Shown one piece after another: positions 1-12,300 of a stretch of DNA of 64,000 nt (position 1 is its first letter; the number at the start of each line of letters is the position of its first letter). A program made the position numbers and the translations under genes. This DNA comes from Lutraria lutraria (Eukaryota; Mollusca; Bivalvia; Venerida; Mactridae): the NCBI GenBank assembly GCA_964023205.1, contig OZ026847.1, positions 12,593,182 through 12,657,181 on the forward strand, given 5' to 3'. The notes below the pieces were generated by a model. That model saw nothing but the letters and a program-made list of their open reading frames with translations. It made no database searches and was not told the origin of the DNA.

Positions 1-25
1 TCTTCTTATGGGATGGTGACTTGAA

Positions 26-382
26 TCATGAATGAACATTTCTTGTTGCTTTTGTTGTATGTGCTGGCTTGGTGTTGATTTTTACCTGTTTTTCTAGAAA
101 TCCAATTTTCATCTTACGCTCACTGTTTATTCCGCCTCTTTTACTTCTGTATATGTTAAAAAGGTCACGTATCATAATCCGATCAGTGCCGTGCTCGTGA
201 CTAATCGCCTTACCAATATTATTCAAGGTTTTCACTGCACCCGGAAACGTTCCTGTTTAATAAAGTCTCTCGGATTGATATTGTTTATGGCTACATATCA
301 GCAAGTACATCGTCTCGGTTGCTTTTTGAAGAAATAGCTCTCTCTTGTTATCACATTTAGCACGTGCAATATCAGAACTCAT
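26..382 (-). pseudogene. Coding-like ORF with one in-frame nonsense codon (unknown product)
   Basis: Read on the minus strand, an ATG at 382-380 opens a frame of 118 codons before the final stop at 28-26, interrupted only by a TAA at 259-257 (codon 42). Both halves share the frame and look coding: rich in K, R, E and D, unlike the F/I/L/Y/N-rich products of chance ORFs in this AT-rich DNA. The first half holds KCDNKRELFLQKATETMYLL and the second AISHEHGTDRIMIRDLFNIY. I do not recognise the family. An alternative is a spliced exon: the plus-strand text gives a minus-strand acceptor-like TTATTAAACAG around 255-265 and a donor-like CAG/GTAAAA around 86-91, which would splice the TAA out. Either a decayed gene or the last part of a spliced gene is possible. 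No neighbour helps to decide. Confidence 0.4.
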
Positions 383-1336
383 ATCAATTTAACGATGAAT
401 TCATAATTTAATGATTCCGACAGACAGCTCACTTGTATTCTTTAGAATCCACTGAACGATAAAATGATAATCCCGCGGTTAACATTATGTCTTATGCCAA
501 CGCAAATTCATTTTCGGAAAGATACGTCTTCATACTGATTAATGATTATGAACAGCGCGTAGCAACTGATTAGACATAAAAACGTATTTGAATGATGCAT
601 GTGCTTGAGGCTGGCGTAATTGGAGTTCCAATGACACGTTCCTTATTTCAACATTATTGATATTGTAAATCCTATATCAAGACAAAAGACTGACGAAGGA
701 TAGCGAATAACAATGTTATGAAGTTTACCCGTCATTTTTCTGAAGTATTCGATAGGCTTTAAATAATCTTGAAGAAGGATGGCAGGCAAACTTTGATATG
801 ATTTGGTGATACATTTGTGTCAATTAAAATATATAATTAAATAAAAATATTTGTTGAATTTTATGGCACAGAAATCATTAAGCTTCATTTCTCTGATTGT
901 AAGGATTATATCTATACATGTGTGTTGTATCTATGAGTACAATTAGACTTAGATTTAAGCAACAACACATTTTTAAATTAAAACAACGAAAGGAAACGCC
1001 TTATACATTCTATTTTACATAAAAAATAATATCGTCTTAAATCAGTCATCATGGGAAATAGAATCTTATGATTACAAAAAAATAACTTTCTGTCTTTTTT
1101 TTCTGTATGCTTATTGTATGGTTTATTTATGCATCCATCCACATTTTTTTATACATATATATATGTATTCAGCATTTAATATGATATAGAATAAACGAAA
1201 CCATGCGGTTTCACCAAAAATTAAGAATCTTACGATTACATTAATGTTATTGTCTAATACCTCTTTAGAGATACCTACCATATCAATATCTATATACTCC
1301 TGTTGAGTGACGATTTGAACACAAGAACAGGGACAG
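383..1336. other. Non-coding stretch, nothing recognised
   Basis: AT-rich sequence with stops in all frames. I see no repeat shared with the rest of the window and no RNA gene. Confidence 0.5.
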
Positions 1337-1610
1337 GGTCCGTATTCACAAAGCATCTTAAGATTTTCTTTAACTTAAGTCGAAATTTTTACTTAAGTGT
1401 ATTTTTATTTCATGGTAAATGTTTGTAAACCAATTATCAGACGTGTGAAAATGAATTATCATTTCCATAATTGGCATCTTTAGAACAAAGATAAAATCAT
1501 ATTATTGTGATTTCCTCCTTTATATTAAAATAAAAGAGTTAAGAAAAAAGTCGAATTTGAGGAAAAATATAACTTAAGTTAAAAAATTACTTAAGATGCT
1601 TGAGAAGCAC
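1337..1610 (+). mobile_element. Fold-back MITE, copy 1
   Basis: About 270 bp, bounded by GGTCCGTATTCACAAAGCAT on the left and an inverted counterpart (CTTAAGATGCTT) on the right. The ends are rich in CTTAAG hexamers (TTAACTTAAGTC near 1370, ACTTAAG near 1590), giving long imperfect terminal inverted repeats. The middle holds GTGAAAATGAATTATCATTT and the run ATCATATTATTGTGATTTCC. A second copy lies inverted at 23,981-24,252 and preserves both ends and the middle. No coding capacity, so a non-autonomous DNA element. The superfamily is not assigned because target duplications are not clear. Confidence 0.75.
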
Positions 1611-2564
1611 AATTGAATAGTATTACAGAGATTTAAACAATGTATTATAAGTCAGTGATAAGTTTAACGTTCGGTTAATGACCAGTACATAAATTACTGT
1701 TTGTAATGATACAATCATTATGTACCTATCCTCCATTCCAAAGAATCACATATGTGTCAAGATACGATAACAGTGTGTCCTAATTATACTTCCTTAAGAA
1801 CGGAAATATAAGTCAAATCGTAGCTTGTAATCACGGCCTGATAGAAATCCCATACATGTCACAATCATTCTATAAACACATTGTGTCACAATGGAAATGC
1901 TACTAAATGACTTATGGACTATTTTGTTATTAGTACCATTAAAAGTAGGTAAAGTAGGTCAACGTGCATCTGCCGCTTTTAAGATGAAATGTGTTTTTAT
2001 TAATAAGAACATGTAAGAGTAAAGGAAAATAATAAAGCGCACCAAGGAGTGGTTATTGTAACTAAAATAAGTGTAAAAACAGTTCAATACATGGTGTTAA
2101 TGTCTCATCTAGGCGTGAAAAAAACGGGATAAAGTATCTTCTGAATGGTCCCTTCCGGACATTTGCCACAAAAAATGCGAACAAACATAATCCCGTCTTC
2201 AGGCCTTTATAACAAACTTTCTTCACAATATCATAGCATACAGTTGTAACTTCCTGATGCGCTATTACATTTTAAAGTTCTTAAATGATTTCATACCATA
2301 AATAGGCAATTTGACCATGTGTAGATAAAAGGGTCCGGGGAGAATCAACCGATGACGTAATGTGCTACCATTGATATTGGTATTAAAACTAAAGTTAAAA
2401 TTAACATTATATCCTTATGAATGACGCCCTAAAACACCAAGTCCCCACACATATTCTTCTACGTCTGTTATATACCCCTGTGTATTTCTGATATATAGAT
2501 ACAGTGAACGCTAGAATACTTATCGAATTTTGAACTGTAATTATGATTTATGACATATCTATAA
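1611..2564. other. Non-coding stretch, nothing recognised
   Basis: AT-rich, no long ORF, no repeat matched elsewhere in the window. Confidence 0.5.
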
Positions 2565-2650
2565 CATATCGAGGGTTCAGCGCAACAGTGTTGTAACTCA
2601 TGTTGAGATATGAACAAGTTACGACAGTATTGCGCTGAGCCCTCGATATG
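2565..2650. repeat. Long imperfect hairpin (short MITE or fold-back)
   Basis: CATATCGAGGGTTCAGCGCA at the left pairs with TGCGCTGAGCCCTCGATATG at the right. Pairing continues inward through ACAGTGTTGTAACTCATG opposite ATGAACAAGTTACGACAGTA-like sequence. The stem is roughly 38 bp around a loop of about 7 nt, with a few mismatches. It is too short to encode anything. It could be a miniature element or a hairpin precursor RNA, and sequence alone does not decide. Confidence 0.7.
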
Positions 2651-4265
2651 CAATCATCTCGCCGCCTACATGGTTCAAACGTTCATATGATTGTGTCATA
2701 TAAATCAAATTAAGTTCTTATCTCACCGCCTACATGTTTAATGGAATCACGATCATTTTAAATCGCCACATGGTAGGAGTATATATCACGAAGTGCACCT
2801 TGCTAAATGTTATTCTGCAGGTGTCTTGCATTACAATGCTCTATCATCGTCCCACGTACTCTTAGTGTGAAGTTACTACAAATAACGATATATTAACTTA
2901 CGGGGTTATCACCCATACATATAAATAGCTTTACTGGACATTTGTCGTCTAGATTCTTTGACAATACTAGTAAGTATAATTTGGAAAAGCTGGTATATAA
3001 ATAGCAAATCATTTTTTACCAAGAACGGAGAAATCATTCTCTATATTTAGATGGACCTAAATTAAATAAATACATATAGCATATCAATTTAACGATTGGT
3101 TTGTTTTTAATTTATTACAAAGAATTCGAATTAAGTTGGGACTTAGTTCATAAATAACTGTCATTCAGAACTAAACTAAGGTTTAGAACAAATGCCACCT
3201 TTTACGGGAATCAGTAAGAGACAAAATAAACAAATACAACTTTAAATGCTTTCCTATCAATGGTAATCATCATTTAAAACTAATTGCTATAATATAAGTG
3301 AGATATTCACTTATTATGTATATTATTAATGACAGGACCACATGGCATTTTGTATCTTCCTGTTTGGGATCCGAGAATGGCATTAGGTTCAAGAATTTCT
3401 TGCTAACAAGTTTTGTCACCTTAGCGTCAATAATTCTGCCTCCGTAAGCGAGCAGATAATGTTAGCAAGCATATTTGGAGATCATCTTAACCTATCTGAT
3501 CGCTGATGTAGTCATAGAGCTCAGGTTACTTCTTACGAAGTGCCACCAATCCAAATCTTATCCGTCCGGATATGTTATCAATGACATTGCCGTTCTGTTG
3601 ATGCCTAATGAGAAAGTTCTCGGCCAGACATTTCATTAACATCAGGATATCCTTATTCCATTTAAATGACTTCTTGACGCCCATGTAGGAAATAGTTTAG
3701 AATCTCAGCTGTAATGAAGCAAGTAAAATACACGGTCAAAATAACTTGATTTATTTAGTTTAATCTAGATGAAGGAGGCTTGTCAGCCTAAATTCTTAAA
3801 GTGATCAACAGTATGTGATTTGGAATACTTGTGGTATTTACAAGCCGGCTATGCTAAATGGATGTACGTTATCTTTTTGTGATCTATAATGAATGAGTCG
3901 GTACAAAACTCACAACGTTATTACTATTTCGTAACTTATTGTGCGATAACAATAGAATATGCTGCCTAAGATACAGTTAAGTTTCATTGCTAGGCACTCA
4001 AAAAACAATCGGACAATTTTGGTGTATGGTGTCGTAGAAAACAAGTTGTGGTTAATAATGAAATGTTGGCTTTTAACCTACCATCGTCTAAACAATTACT
4101 CTACATCTGGTTTTAGTTGCGATGTTTTTATTTTCGCTAATATTTACGAATGGAAGGCTTCGCGAATCCATAAATCCGCGTTTGCGATAAAATAAAACCA
4201 TAACTATAAGGGGCTATTTGACGTGACCATTTGCTTCATTAACATAATTAACACCTGAAAGAGAC
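2651..4265. other. Non-coding stretch with a short direct repeat
   Basis: A motif close to ATCTC(G/A)CCGCCTACATG occurs twice, near 2657 and 2720. On the minus strand of about 3,660-3,430 there is a weakly coding-like frame broken by several stops, which I could not assign. Nothing else is recognisable. Confidence 0.4.
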
Positions 4266-4269
4266 TTTT

Positions 4270-5635
4270 CTTGTATTGATGAGCTAGAACGTACACTGCA
4301 GACTGCAAAGAGACATAATCCTCCCCAAATTTCAAAAAGGGGAAAGGTTTCTTGTCAAAAGCTATAGACCTGTCTCATTGACATGTATTGCTTGGATGGT
4401 TCTTGAGCATATCGTGGTGAGCAGCGTCCTTGACCACTGTGACAAACAAGCATGATCTCCTTGTGGTAGACAATAAACGCGGATTCCGTGCCCGTCGCTC
4501 ATGTGAATCCTAGCTAGTTAGCTTCATCCATCCCCTTGCCAAGGCATCTGAAATATATCTGACTGACGTGGCCATAATAGATTTCAGTAAGACCTTTGAC
4601 GTTGTTCACCACGGAAGGCATCTGCACAAAATGTTACACTATGGAATCAGGGAAATACTTTACAATGGATTAGTATAGTTCTGGGGCAAGACAGTACTGG
4701 TCATAGAAATCAGCAGGTGGGCTGGGATGGTAGTCTTTTTCATAGGGCACCGGTTCTATCAGGTGTTCCACAATGGTCAGTTTTGGTGCCTCTTCTGTTT
4801 CTGCTCTATATTAATGACATTCCCAGTGCTGTTAGATCTGACTGTCTACTCGGATGATTGTATTCTTTATAGAATGATAAGATCTACATCTGATGCTTTG
4901 AGGCTGCAGGAAGATTTGAACAGCCTAGCAGAATGGGTGTAGAAATGGAAGATGTCCTTAAACATTGATAAGTGCCATAGTATGCACATCACTGGCCGTT
5001 CAAAGAAAGTATTAAATACTCAGTATACCCTGCATAACAATCCCCTCCAAACTGTTAATCAAGCCACTTATCTAGGAATAGACATAACAACAGATCTTTC
5101 CTGGTCAGCACACGCAAATAAACTAAAACTGCGGCTTATAACCCACTAGTTCGTCCAACTTTAGAATATTCCTCTTCCACTTGGGATCAAAATTAAAGGA
5201 AAGATATTGATAGAATAGAGTCTGTACAAAAGCGTGCTGCCATATATGTAACTAATGAGTACTCTAAGGCACCAGGTACGATAACCAGCATTCTCAATTT
5301 TTTTTAATACCTTAATTGGCAATCCCTAGATAGTAGACATACCACATACCGGTTAATTTTATTTTACAAAATAGACAATAACACAGTCGCACTTAATATG
5401 AATCAGTATCTACAACCATGCACTAGACAATCAAGACATTACCATAATCTGGCGTACCACTTAGTACAACCGACAAATGACAAATACAAGTACAATGTAT
5501 TCATTCGTTCCCCGTACAGTCTACTAGTATGTGAGGACTACTCTACCACAGGACGTAGTCAGCGCTGACTCAGTCTCTGGATTCCAGTCAGCGCTGGCTG
5601 CATGGTCTGCTCCATTTATATGCTCTGTATGCTTT
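4270..5635 (+). pseudogene. Decayed non-LTR retrotransposon reverse transcriptase (jockey/CR1-like)
   Basis: Fragments of one RT domain appear in order but in shifting frames: YRPVSLTC near 4,365, IIDFSKTFDVVHH near 4,580, SGVPQ then LLFLLYINDIPSAV near 4,764-4,835, YSDDCILYRM near 4,846 (catalytic YxDD box, YSDD here rather than the usual YADD), LQEDLNSLAEWV near 4,905, KMSLNIDKCH near 4,948 and YLGIDITTDLSWSAH near 5,070. A 3' tail follows with LEYSSSTWD, IDRIESVQKRAA and LDSR-like motifs up to about 5,630. Many frameshifts and stops make it non-functional. The 5' half (ORF1 and endonuclease) is missing, as expected of a 5'-truncated LINE insertion. Clade assignment within jockey/CR1 is inference from motif wording. 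Confidence 0.9.
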
Positions 5636-6514
5636 TATTTTTAACCTACTAATACTCATTTCCTTTGCACAAAAACCATGTACATATTGCAAAATGTAAA
5701 GCATTTTAGACTCTTAAGATAATAGGTTTCTGCATCATGTTCTCATAGGTGGATTGATTGGCTTGGGAGATGTAGCAACTCTATCTATTTTAATAAAATC
5801 TACACATGGCCATGATAATCATTACATGATTGCTTGCCATTGCCAAAGTTCTAAAAAAAGAAGAGTGGATATATGTACAGATATGCATGTACCGAAACCG
5901 ACAATCTGGAATAAAGAACGAACCCAAAATGGTTTTTTTTCAAATTATCTTTACACTGTATGAGTAGGGGGGTCTTTTAGATAAGTCGGTCGGGTCATAT
6001 TTGCTTTTCGTTGGTTTTATGAAAAAATGCAACCTTAAATGTAACTTTTTTTGCATCAATAAGCATAAAGTATATTTTGAAAAAAACATTCATGACGAAC
6101 AACCATGGCGAGTTCTATGTTTACTTAAATTCACATCCTTTTGTATTGTAACTTTTACTATAATTACATTATTGGCATTAATGCATTCGTAAAGCGCATA
6201 TGGCATATTGAAGACATTTTAATGTAACTTTTGAACGACATGGACAAGTGATTAATGCATATGAATTGAATAATGATTTCCTTTTATGTTTTTATTTATG
6301 TTTTTATTTAAAATTAAGCTATAGATTCCCATGTTAATTTATCACCAAACCTATTCTAAATGGTACAGTACTGATAAATCATTAGTCCATTTCCGATTCA
6401 TGATTGAAAAACGTCAGCTACAACGGAAGTTTGCTACGATTAAGCCGCCTATAAAATGTCATGTCTACGAATTCATTCAGTCAAAATATTCCGCCTTTTA
6501 GGAACTCTATTATA
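5636..6514. other. Non-coding stretch, nothing recognised
   Basis: AT-rich, only short chance ORFs. No repeat matched elsewhere in the window. Confidence 0.5.
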
Positions 6515-6660
6515 TAACTTTGCACTAACAGCCAGAGTCATGGTGCAGGATCACTCCAGGAGTATGCATGCGTGCAAATACCAACCTTCTGTAAGCTGGC
6601 TGGACAGCATCCTCACTAGTGAAATTTTACCCGAATAGGATTCGATATCAAAACGCGATA
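6515..6660 (-). mobile_element. SINE fragment (tRNA-derived type)
   Basis: Shares the core GTAAGCTGGCTGGACAGCAT followed by CCTCAC (6,591-6,616) with the SINE at 31.1 kb, where 25 of 26 bases match. The downstream GATTCGATATC corresponds to a degraded minus-strand tRNA B-box. I recognise this core from abundant molluscan SINEs (general knowledge, not searched). Degenerate copy. Confidence 0.65.
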
Positions 6661-7167
6661 GTTATTACTAGACAGACACCAGAACCACTCGACCAAGACG
6701 GTCCTTCTTTCACAACGGGGATAGACACATATAAAACAATGCGACCAATGGTAATATGTACATATCAATCACATATTATGAGTATGATTAATGCAGACAA
6801 GGTAAACGCATTAATTCTGTACTGAAAGTATAACGATAATGGACTATATTATTCTACGAGAATGGCACCGGACTCTATGAGGCACTATGGCTATGAATTA
6901 TTGTTATGAATGAAGACGTTTATTATCAATATCATGATCCAATCATTTTAATGGCCATGATAACCATCTTCATTGCACTTTACAACATTTGTGTAATGAT
7001 ATTTTATTGCATGTGATTCATTTCTTCATCATCTGGTTCGGCATATCGTCCTTGGTAACTGAAATTTGATTATTTCAATTATGCTCCATGTTATCTGCCC
7101 GTGATTGATGGATGAAATTTGTATCACATGGTCATTATGTTATCTTTATTGCTTGTTCTTTCATTTA
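6661..7167. other. Non-coding stretch, nothing recognised
   Basis: No feature recognised apart from the hairpin that begins at 7,168. Confidence 0.5.
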
Positions 7168-7241
7168 AAACATTCAAATTCATGGTCTGGATATTGTTTA
7201 ACCAACGTTAAACAATATCCAGACCATGAATTTGAATGTTT
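7168..7241. repeat. Perfect 35-bp inverted repeat with 4-nt loop
   Basis: The left arm (7,168-7,202) and right arm (7,207-7,241) are exact reverse complements, separated by CAAC. The left arm starts AAACATTCAAATTCATGGTC and the right arm ends with its complement. Not a single mismatch. It shares no sequence with the MITE families in the window. Likely a recent snap-back or template-switch event, though a small-RNA precursor cannot be excluded. Confidence 0.95.
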
Positions 7242-9356
7242 GAATACAAATCACTGACTTTTTATGATTTGTTTTAGTCTATTACGTTGTTATTTTTGTA
7301 TTTGTCTTTTTTGTCGTGCATTTCTGTTTTATACATTTTGATTGTTGGTGTGGAACATGTTTAATGATGTGTTACTGTTGTTGTAATACGTGCAGGATGA
7401 TTTATTGTTTTATGAATATTGATTTGGACTATAGTTAAAAGCAAAGGCATGTTAAAGAGGTATGTGAGTATTTTACTAGGATCCAACGTCGCACCAACAA
7501 TAGAGTCTAACGGTGTGGAACTGGGTAGAACCATCGACCTTTTAAAAGCCAACTGGACAGCTTTCTCGTGAATTTAGATTACCATTTGTCCTGAATGTGG
7601 TTTGTACTCACCGCTGTGAGGGCAGGTGATTAATTGACAGAAACTATAACCATTCTAACCATGGGAGGCGATTTGCGAGTATTTGTTCATTGTATAGACA
7701 GTCAGACTGGTCTTAAAAGTGCAGAAAGGTAAAACGGTATTTGATATTATACGTCATTCCATTTTTCAGTCTTTGAATAATTCATCTCTAAACTGCATGA
7801 CTTAGTCATTTTTATCATTTCGAACGATAAAATGCTACATCACCCCTACTATACATTTATCAAATGTCAATGATGTAATGGTTGGCTTCACGTTTTACGC
7901 CCAATGATGTGGCAGTATCACATATATATTAATTAATAGCTCATTATACAAACAGCACAGTAATTGTATCTTAATTAAAACTGGTAGCTGATTGATCATT
8001 GCCATCTAGTCTAGCTGCTGAGGTTGTTTTTGTAACTGTCGTGTAATTATGTGTTTTAGTTTTTAATTATGATGAATATTTGATTACATCCTTCACGCTC
8101 AGTGTTTTGATAAATATCAATTGTTTCCCAGAGTAATCAGAATCTAATTAATATAAATGCAGTAAACAACTGGTTGTGTTCGCAAAAAAAATTGCGCCGT
8201 TTTGCACTACCGTGATGAGCAAAGAAATAAAACACATTGAATAATATGGAAATCATGAAATCAACCTTGATGATTATTTTGCAACATAATTTCATAAGGC
8301 CAAGTAAACGACAATAGAACAATTTCATAAAAATGGCTTTTGAATTCTACTTAAGCTTCAAGCATATATTTTGGAAGTGATTATCCCTCATCTAATATGA
8401 AAGATTTAATTTTTGAAATATAGCATTATTGTACTGTGGACGACTGTGATCTAATTGCATGTTTTAAGAAGGCTTCACACAGTGATCCAAGAAGTGACAC
8501 ATTTATGTGTCGACACAGTTTAGAACCATAAACCAAACATAAACGAGTTTATGTGTTAGTTTGATTAAGGAAATCAATTTGAAGGTGAATTTGTACAAAT
8601 AGTTCAGCCCATGCGTTTGCGTCAAACGTGACGTTAAATTAGCTTACTTCTTGAAATAGGATTGGCACTGTTGTTCAAATAACTCCAAACAAATCGTTAC
8701 AAAAATAAACTGTTTACATAGCTTTGCGTGAGACTATCTTTAGAAATACTATGCAATTCATGAACAGTTGTCTTATTCCGACACATCGATCGTTATTAGA
8801 AAACTGTAAATTAAGAAGTATTTTATTCCTTTTTTTTGTCTAAAGTCATGCATAAAATAGCTCGCTTAATTCTGCCGACGATTCTTGTCAAGCGAGCGGA
8901 AACAGTGTGTCACTAGACTTAATAAAAAGGACCTCCTTGCAACACGTTGACTCACCATTGCACTCAGAGTAATGCATACGTTGAAACAAAAAACCTAAAC
9001 AGAAATGCACTTATAACAAGAGTAGGAAAACAGAGTAGTTTATAGGAGATTTCGTCTTTGCTAATGTTTTCGTAAAAGAAAGCGTAAACATTTCCTGAGA
9101 ATATGACCAATGACGTGCGTTGTTTATATAATGCATGAATGTATGAAGTGATTTCTCGAAAGCGTTGTTTGTGTGCGCCATTGCACAAATATCCTAAACT
9201 TGGTGTTGGGTGTTTTTGTGTTTACTTATAGAAAATTTCTAAATTCAATTTAAAGAAAAGCACAATGCTTTTTAAATGAAATCAGAATTGTACAAAGCGG
9301 ACTAGCAGCATACTGATAGATTTCTGATGAAGCCTTCTGGAAACGCCATTTCGAAT
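7242..9356. other. Non-coding stretch, nothing recognised
   Basis: Only chance-length ORFs. No repeat matched elsewhere. Confidence 0.45.
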
Positions 9357-9383
9357 ATTGAATAATATTGAATATTATTCAAT
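9357..9383. repeat. Near-perfect AT palindrome
   Basis: A 27-bp run built of ATTGAATAAT and its complement, palindromic except at the centre. Low-complexity origin is likely. Confidence 0.6.
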
Positions 9384-12000
9384 ATATTGAGAATAAATAA
9401 TGAATCACCACATCACATAAATGAACAAATAATCTGTAATGTTCTCTTGCGTGCGCAAATATGTATGATCATTTTAAACAATACACTGAAATAAATATCA
9501 CAAATGCTATCCTTGGAAATATTTCGAATGATTTTGGCAATTATTCTTGCCTATAAACATCTGATATTCCCGGGCGACTATTCAACAACTCACCACGATT
9601 GTGTTTTTGTACCATGATATTTTAAAGCCCTATGTAGTGACAGCTTGACGTGAATCTAGTTCACTTATATTCATTTGTTTCAAAAGTTCTTGTTTTGCAT
9701 GTAAAACGTGTTTTATCAATACTGATACGAAACAAAAATGTTGAAAGAAATCAGAGTAAGGAGTATATACGCTCCCGTAGGCTGATGCTTTTCATTGTTT
9801 TTTTAAACCCAAGTTTGTTGTTACGAGATAAGTAACAGCTTGTTTCGCGAAAATGAATAAATCATATTCGCATTCTTGCTTTTTTTGCATTTTACACAGC
9901 TTAATTTTCACCCTACTGTAAATGGATATCGAAATCAAACTGTTGCTAATAGTTTCATTCCGGGCTTTCATGGATTACGGGCGGTCACATGCAATTCACA
10001 GAAACATATTTTCGAAAGTGGGTATTTTAATGGACATGAAATATCTGACAAATTACGAGGTAAATGTTTTACATAAATTAGTAAGTGTTGTGCAGAGTGA
10101 AAGCACATGGCCATGGTGCGCGGGCGAAACAGTCGAACGAAAACAAATGTTGTGTAACTTCCTATCACTAATAAAATTATCTGCAATAATGCATTCCCTT
10201 ATCATGTTTTATCCAAGTTACATTTAAGCGAAACTTTTGTTTCTATTGCAAATAGTTATCTCTTGTTATATATCAATTTGAACGAAGTCTTTACTAGAAG
10301 TGTGATCTTAAACTTCAGAACCCAATGAACGACTAACAAAATCAAAGTATTGTCCAATGAGTGTACAATGGACACTGGATAGCCTGTGGAAAACCTCGAA
10401 ATGTCATTTTTTGCAGATGTGATAAAGAAGAGCATAAAATACAAAGTTCTCGCTAAAATATAACATAAGTTGACTGCTTGCTTGCATTATCAAATAAGCA
10501 AACGTGCATATATATATAGACACTTAAACCAGGAAAAAATGCAAACAGAAATGCTTATATATTTTACTATTCAGTGTTTTATATTAGTCAAGTATTTGGA
10601 ATCCAATGCTTAATGCAAAGGCTGCTATGTTCATTAGAAAAGCGTAACCGTTGTCATGCTGCAAACGGAGCCTGGTGGCTTTTACAAAACATCGTATATT
10701 TGTAAGGACCTTCTCAAGACAATGCGATTTGTTTGGTGACAACGTAAAATTACCTGTCACTGATGGCGAAAAATTCTTGGAAAAAAATAATCTTCGCTGA
10801 AGCTTATGCACGAAACAAATCTTATTAATTATGCAAAGCCGATGTAACATTATTGATATTCCTGATTTATTTATATTGCTTGTAATTGTTATCATGCATA
10901 TCAAGAACATATTCGTGTGTTGACAATGTCTAAAACTCTGTTCATTAATTCTTGTCTTTCTTCTTCCATACGTCCTGATAAAATCACTCTCAGTTTGAAA
11001 ATTGAATAAAAAACAACGCTAAAATTTTCCAAAGAAAAGCAGTCCATAAGTTACATAACATAAATACTTTGGGAAGGTATCTTTGTATGTCAAATGCTCG
11101 TTTGCTCCTTCGTCGTCCGTTGGCACCATAAATGAAGGTTCTATGTCCTTCTTTACTACGCGACATAGGAAACCATCTCCATGACATACCATATCATGGA
11201 AAACACATTTCAAACCTAAAATAAATAATTCATTTAGTTTCTTTTATATTCAACCTTTAGTTTGATATAAAGAAAATTTATTCCAATCCGGAAACATGTC
11301 TTATCCGGATATGTCAACCTGTCCGGTCAAAACCGGTTGCGGAAGGATCTACTTTACGAGACATCAATTTATCCATTATCTTATGCCATACATCAACGTA
11401 ACGTATTGGTATGTACGCTCTAATTCTCGCATTCTCAGGAATTTAAAACTACCGAGTTGTTTTTACATCGTTTCACGAAATTTACTCACGTACACTCTTG
11501 TTGTCATCTTTTCGGAATATGTTGAGTTCTAATGAGCAAAAGCAATTTTTACTTTTCAATTTTGCCCTATTTCTCGAGAATAAAGATCTAAGTAAAGAAA
11601 TTCTTCCCCAAGTAATTGCTATACAATGTCTAAAAAATCATTTGGATTGAAGGCCTCAACATCTCTGGTGGATCGAATATGATAAATAAAAGTTGATATT
11701 CTGAGACTTTGGACCGTAATAAATAAAGCCGTCATCAAAAAGATCAGTTCTCAACTAGGCCATATTCTCAGCAGTAGTTCCTTAATATAAAGTAATTTAT
11801 GATTTAACGATTTATGATGAAGGGATTTATTATTGCTAGATGCCATTAAATGAGGCCATAAGCATGCGACTTCAATCATTATTATAGCATGAATGTAATA
11901 AATCCAATCATAAAAATGACTTGAGTCGATCAGTAGTTGCTCTGGATAATCTATTATTTCATTGAGTTCCCGAAAACGCTGTTTCCAAGGTCGTTGAAGG
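9384..12000. other. Non-coding stretch with weak minus-strand ORFs
   Basis: Minus-strand open frames of 62-108 codons lie at 9,968-10,186, 10,256-10,444, 10,584-10,910 and 11,019-11,213. The last is preceded by an acceptor-like TTATTTATTTTAG, and its frame includes PTDDEGANEHLTYKDTFPKY. Lengths are within what chance gives at this base composition, so I do not call a gene. If any is real, it would be an exon of a minus-strand membrane-protein gene. Confidence 0.25.
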
Positions 12001-12059
12001 GCTTGATGAAATTAGGACATCTAGACTGTTTGGATAAGTCAATATACGTCGTATATTCT

Positions 12060-12300
12060 AATGGAATACTAGTGTAAAGGTATCAAGGAGTCTTTGACAA
12101 TTACTACAATATCAGTTGCTTCCATTTCTGAATCAGTCAATACCACTGTTTCATTAAACCAATGGTTATCGAAGTGGAAAAAATGAATGTATCTATTCTC
12201 TTTCTAGGCTAATGACATTGATAAATGGTAAAACGAGAGTTTGGAAACACAAGGACACACTGATTATATCAAACAATGTGTTAAAGTTCTGCGAAACTCT
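12060..12300 (+). pseudogene. Possible reverse-transcriptase remnant
   Basis: A short frame reads TITTISVASISESVNTTVSL followed by NQWLSKWKK and a stop (about 12,096-12,188). This resembles the stretch after the YxDD box of jockey-type RTs, where a helix is followed by a WxxKWKM motif, as in the better-preserved copy at 4.9 kb. The YxDD box itself is not visible and downstream frames are broken. Weak call based on wording of the motif only. Confidence 0.3.
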
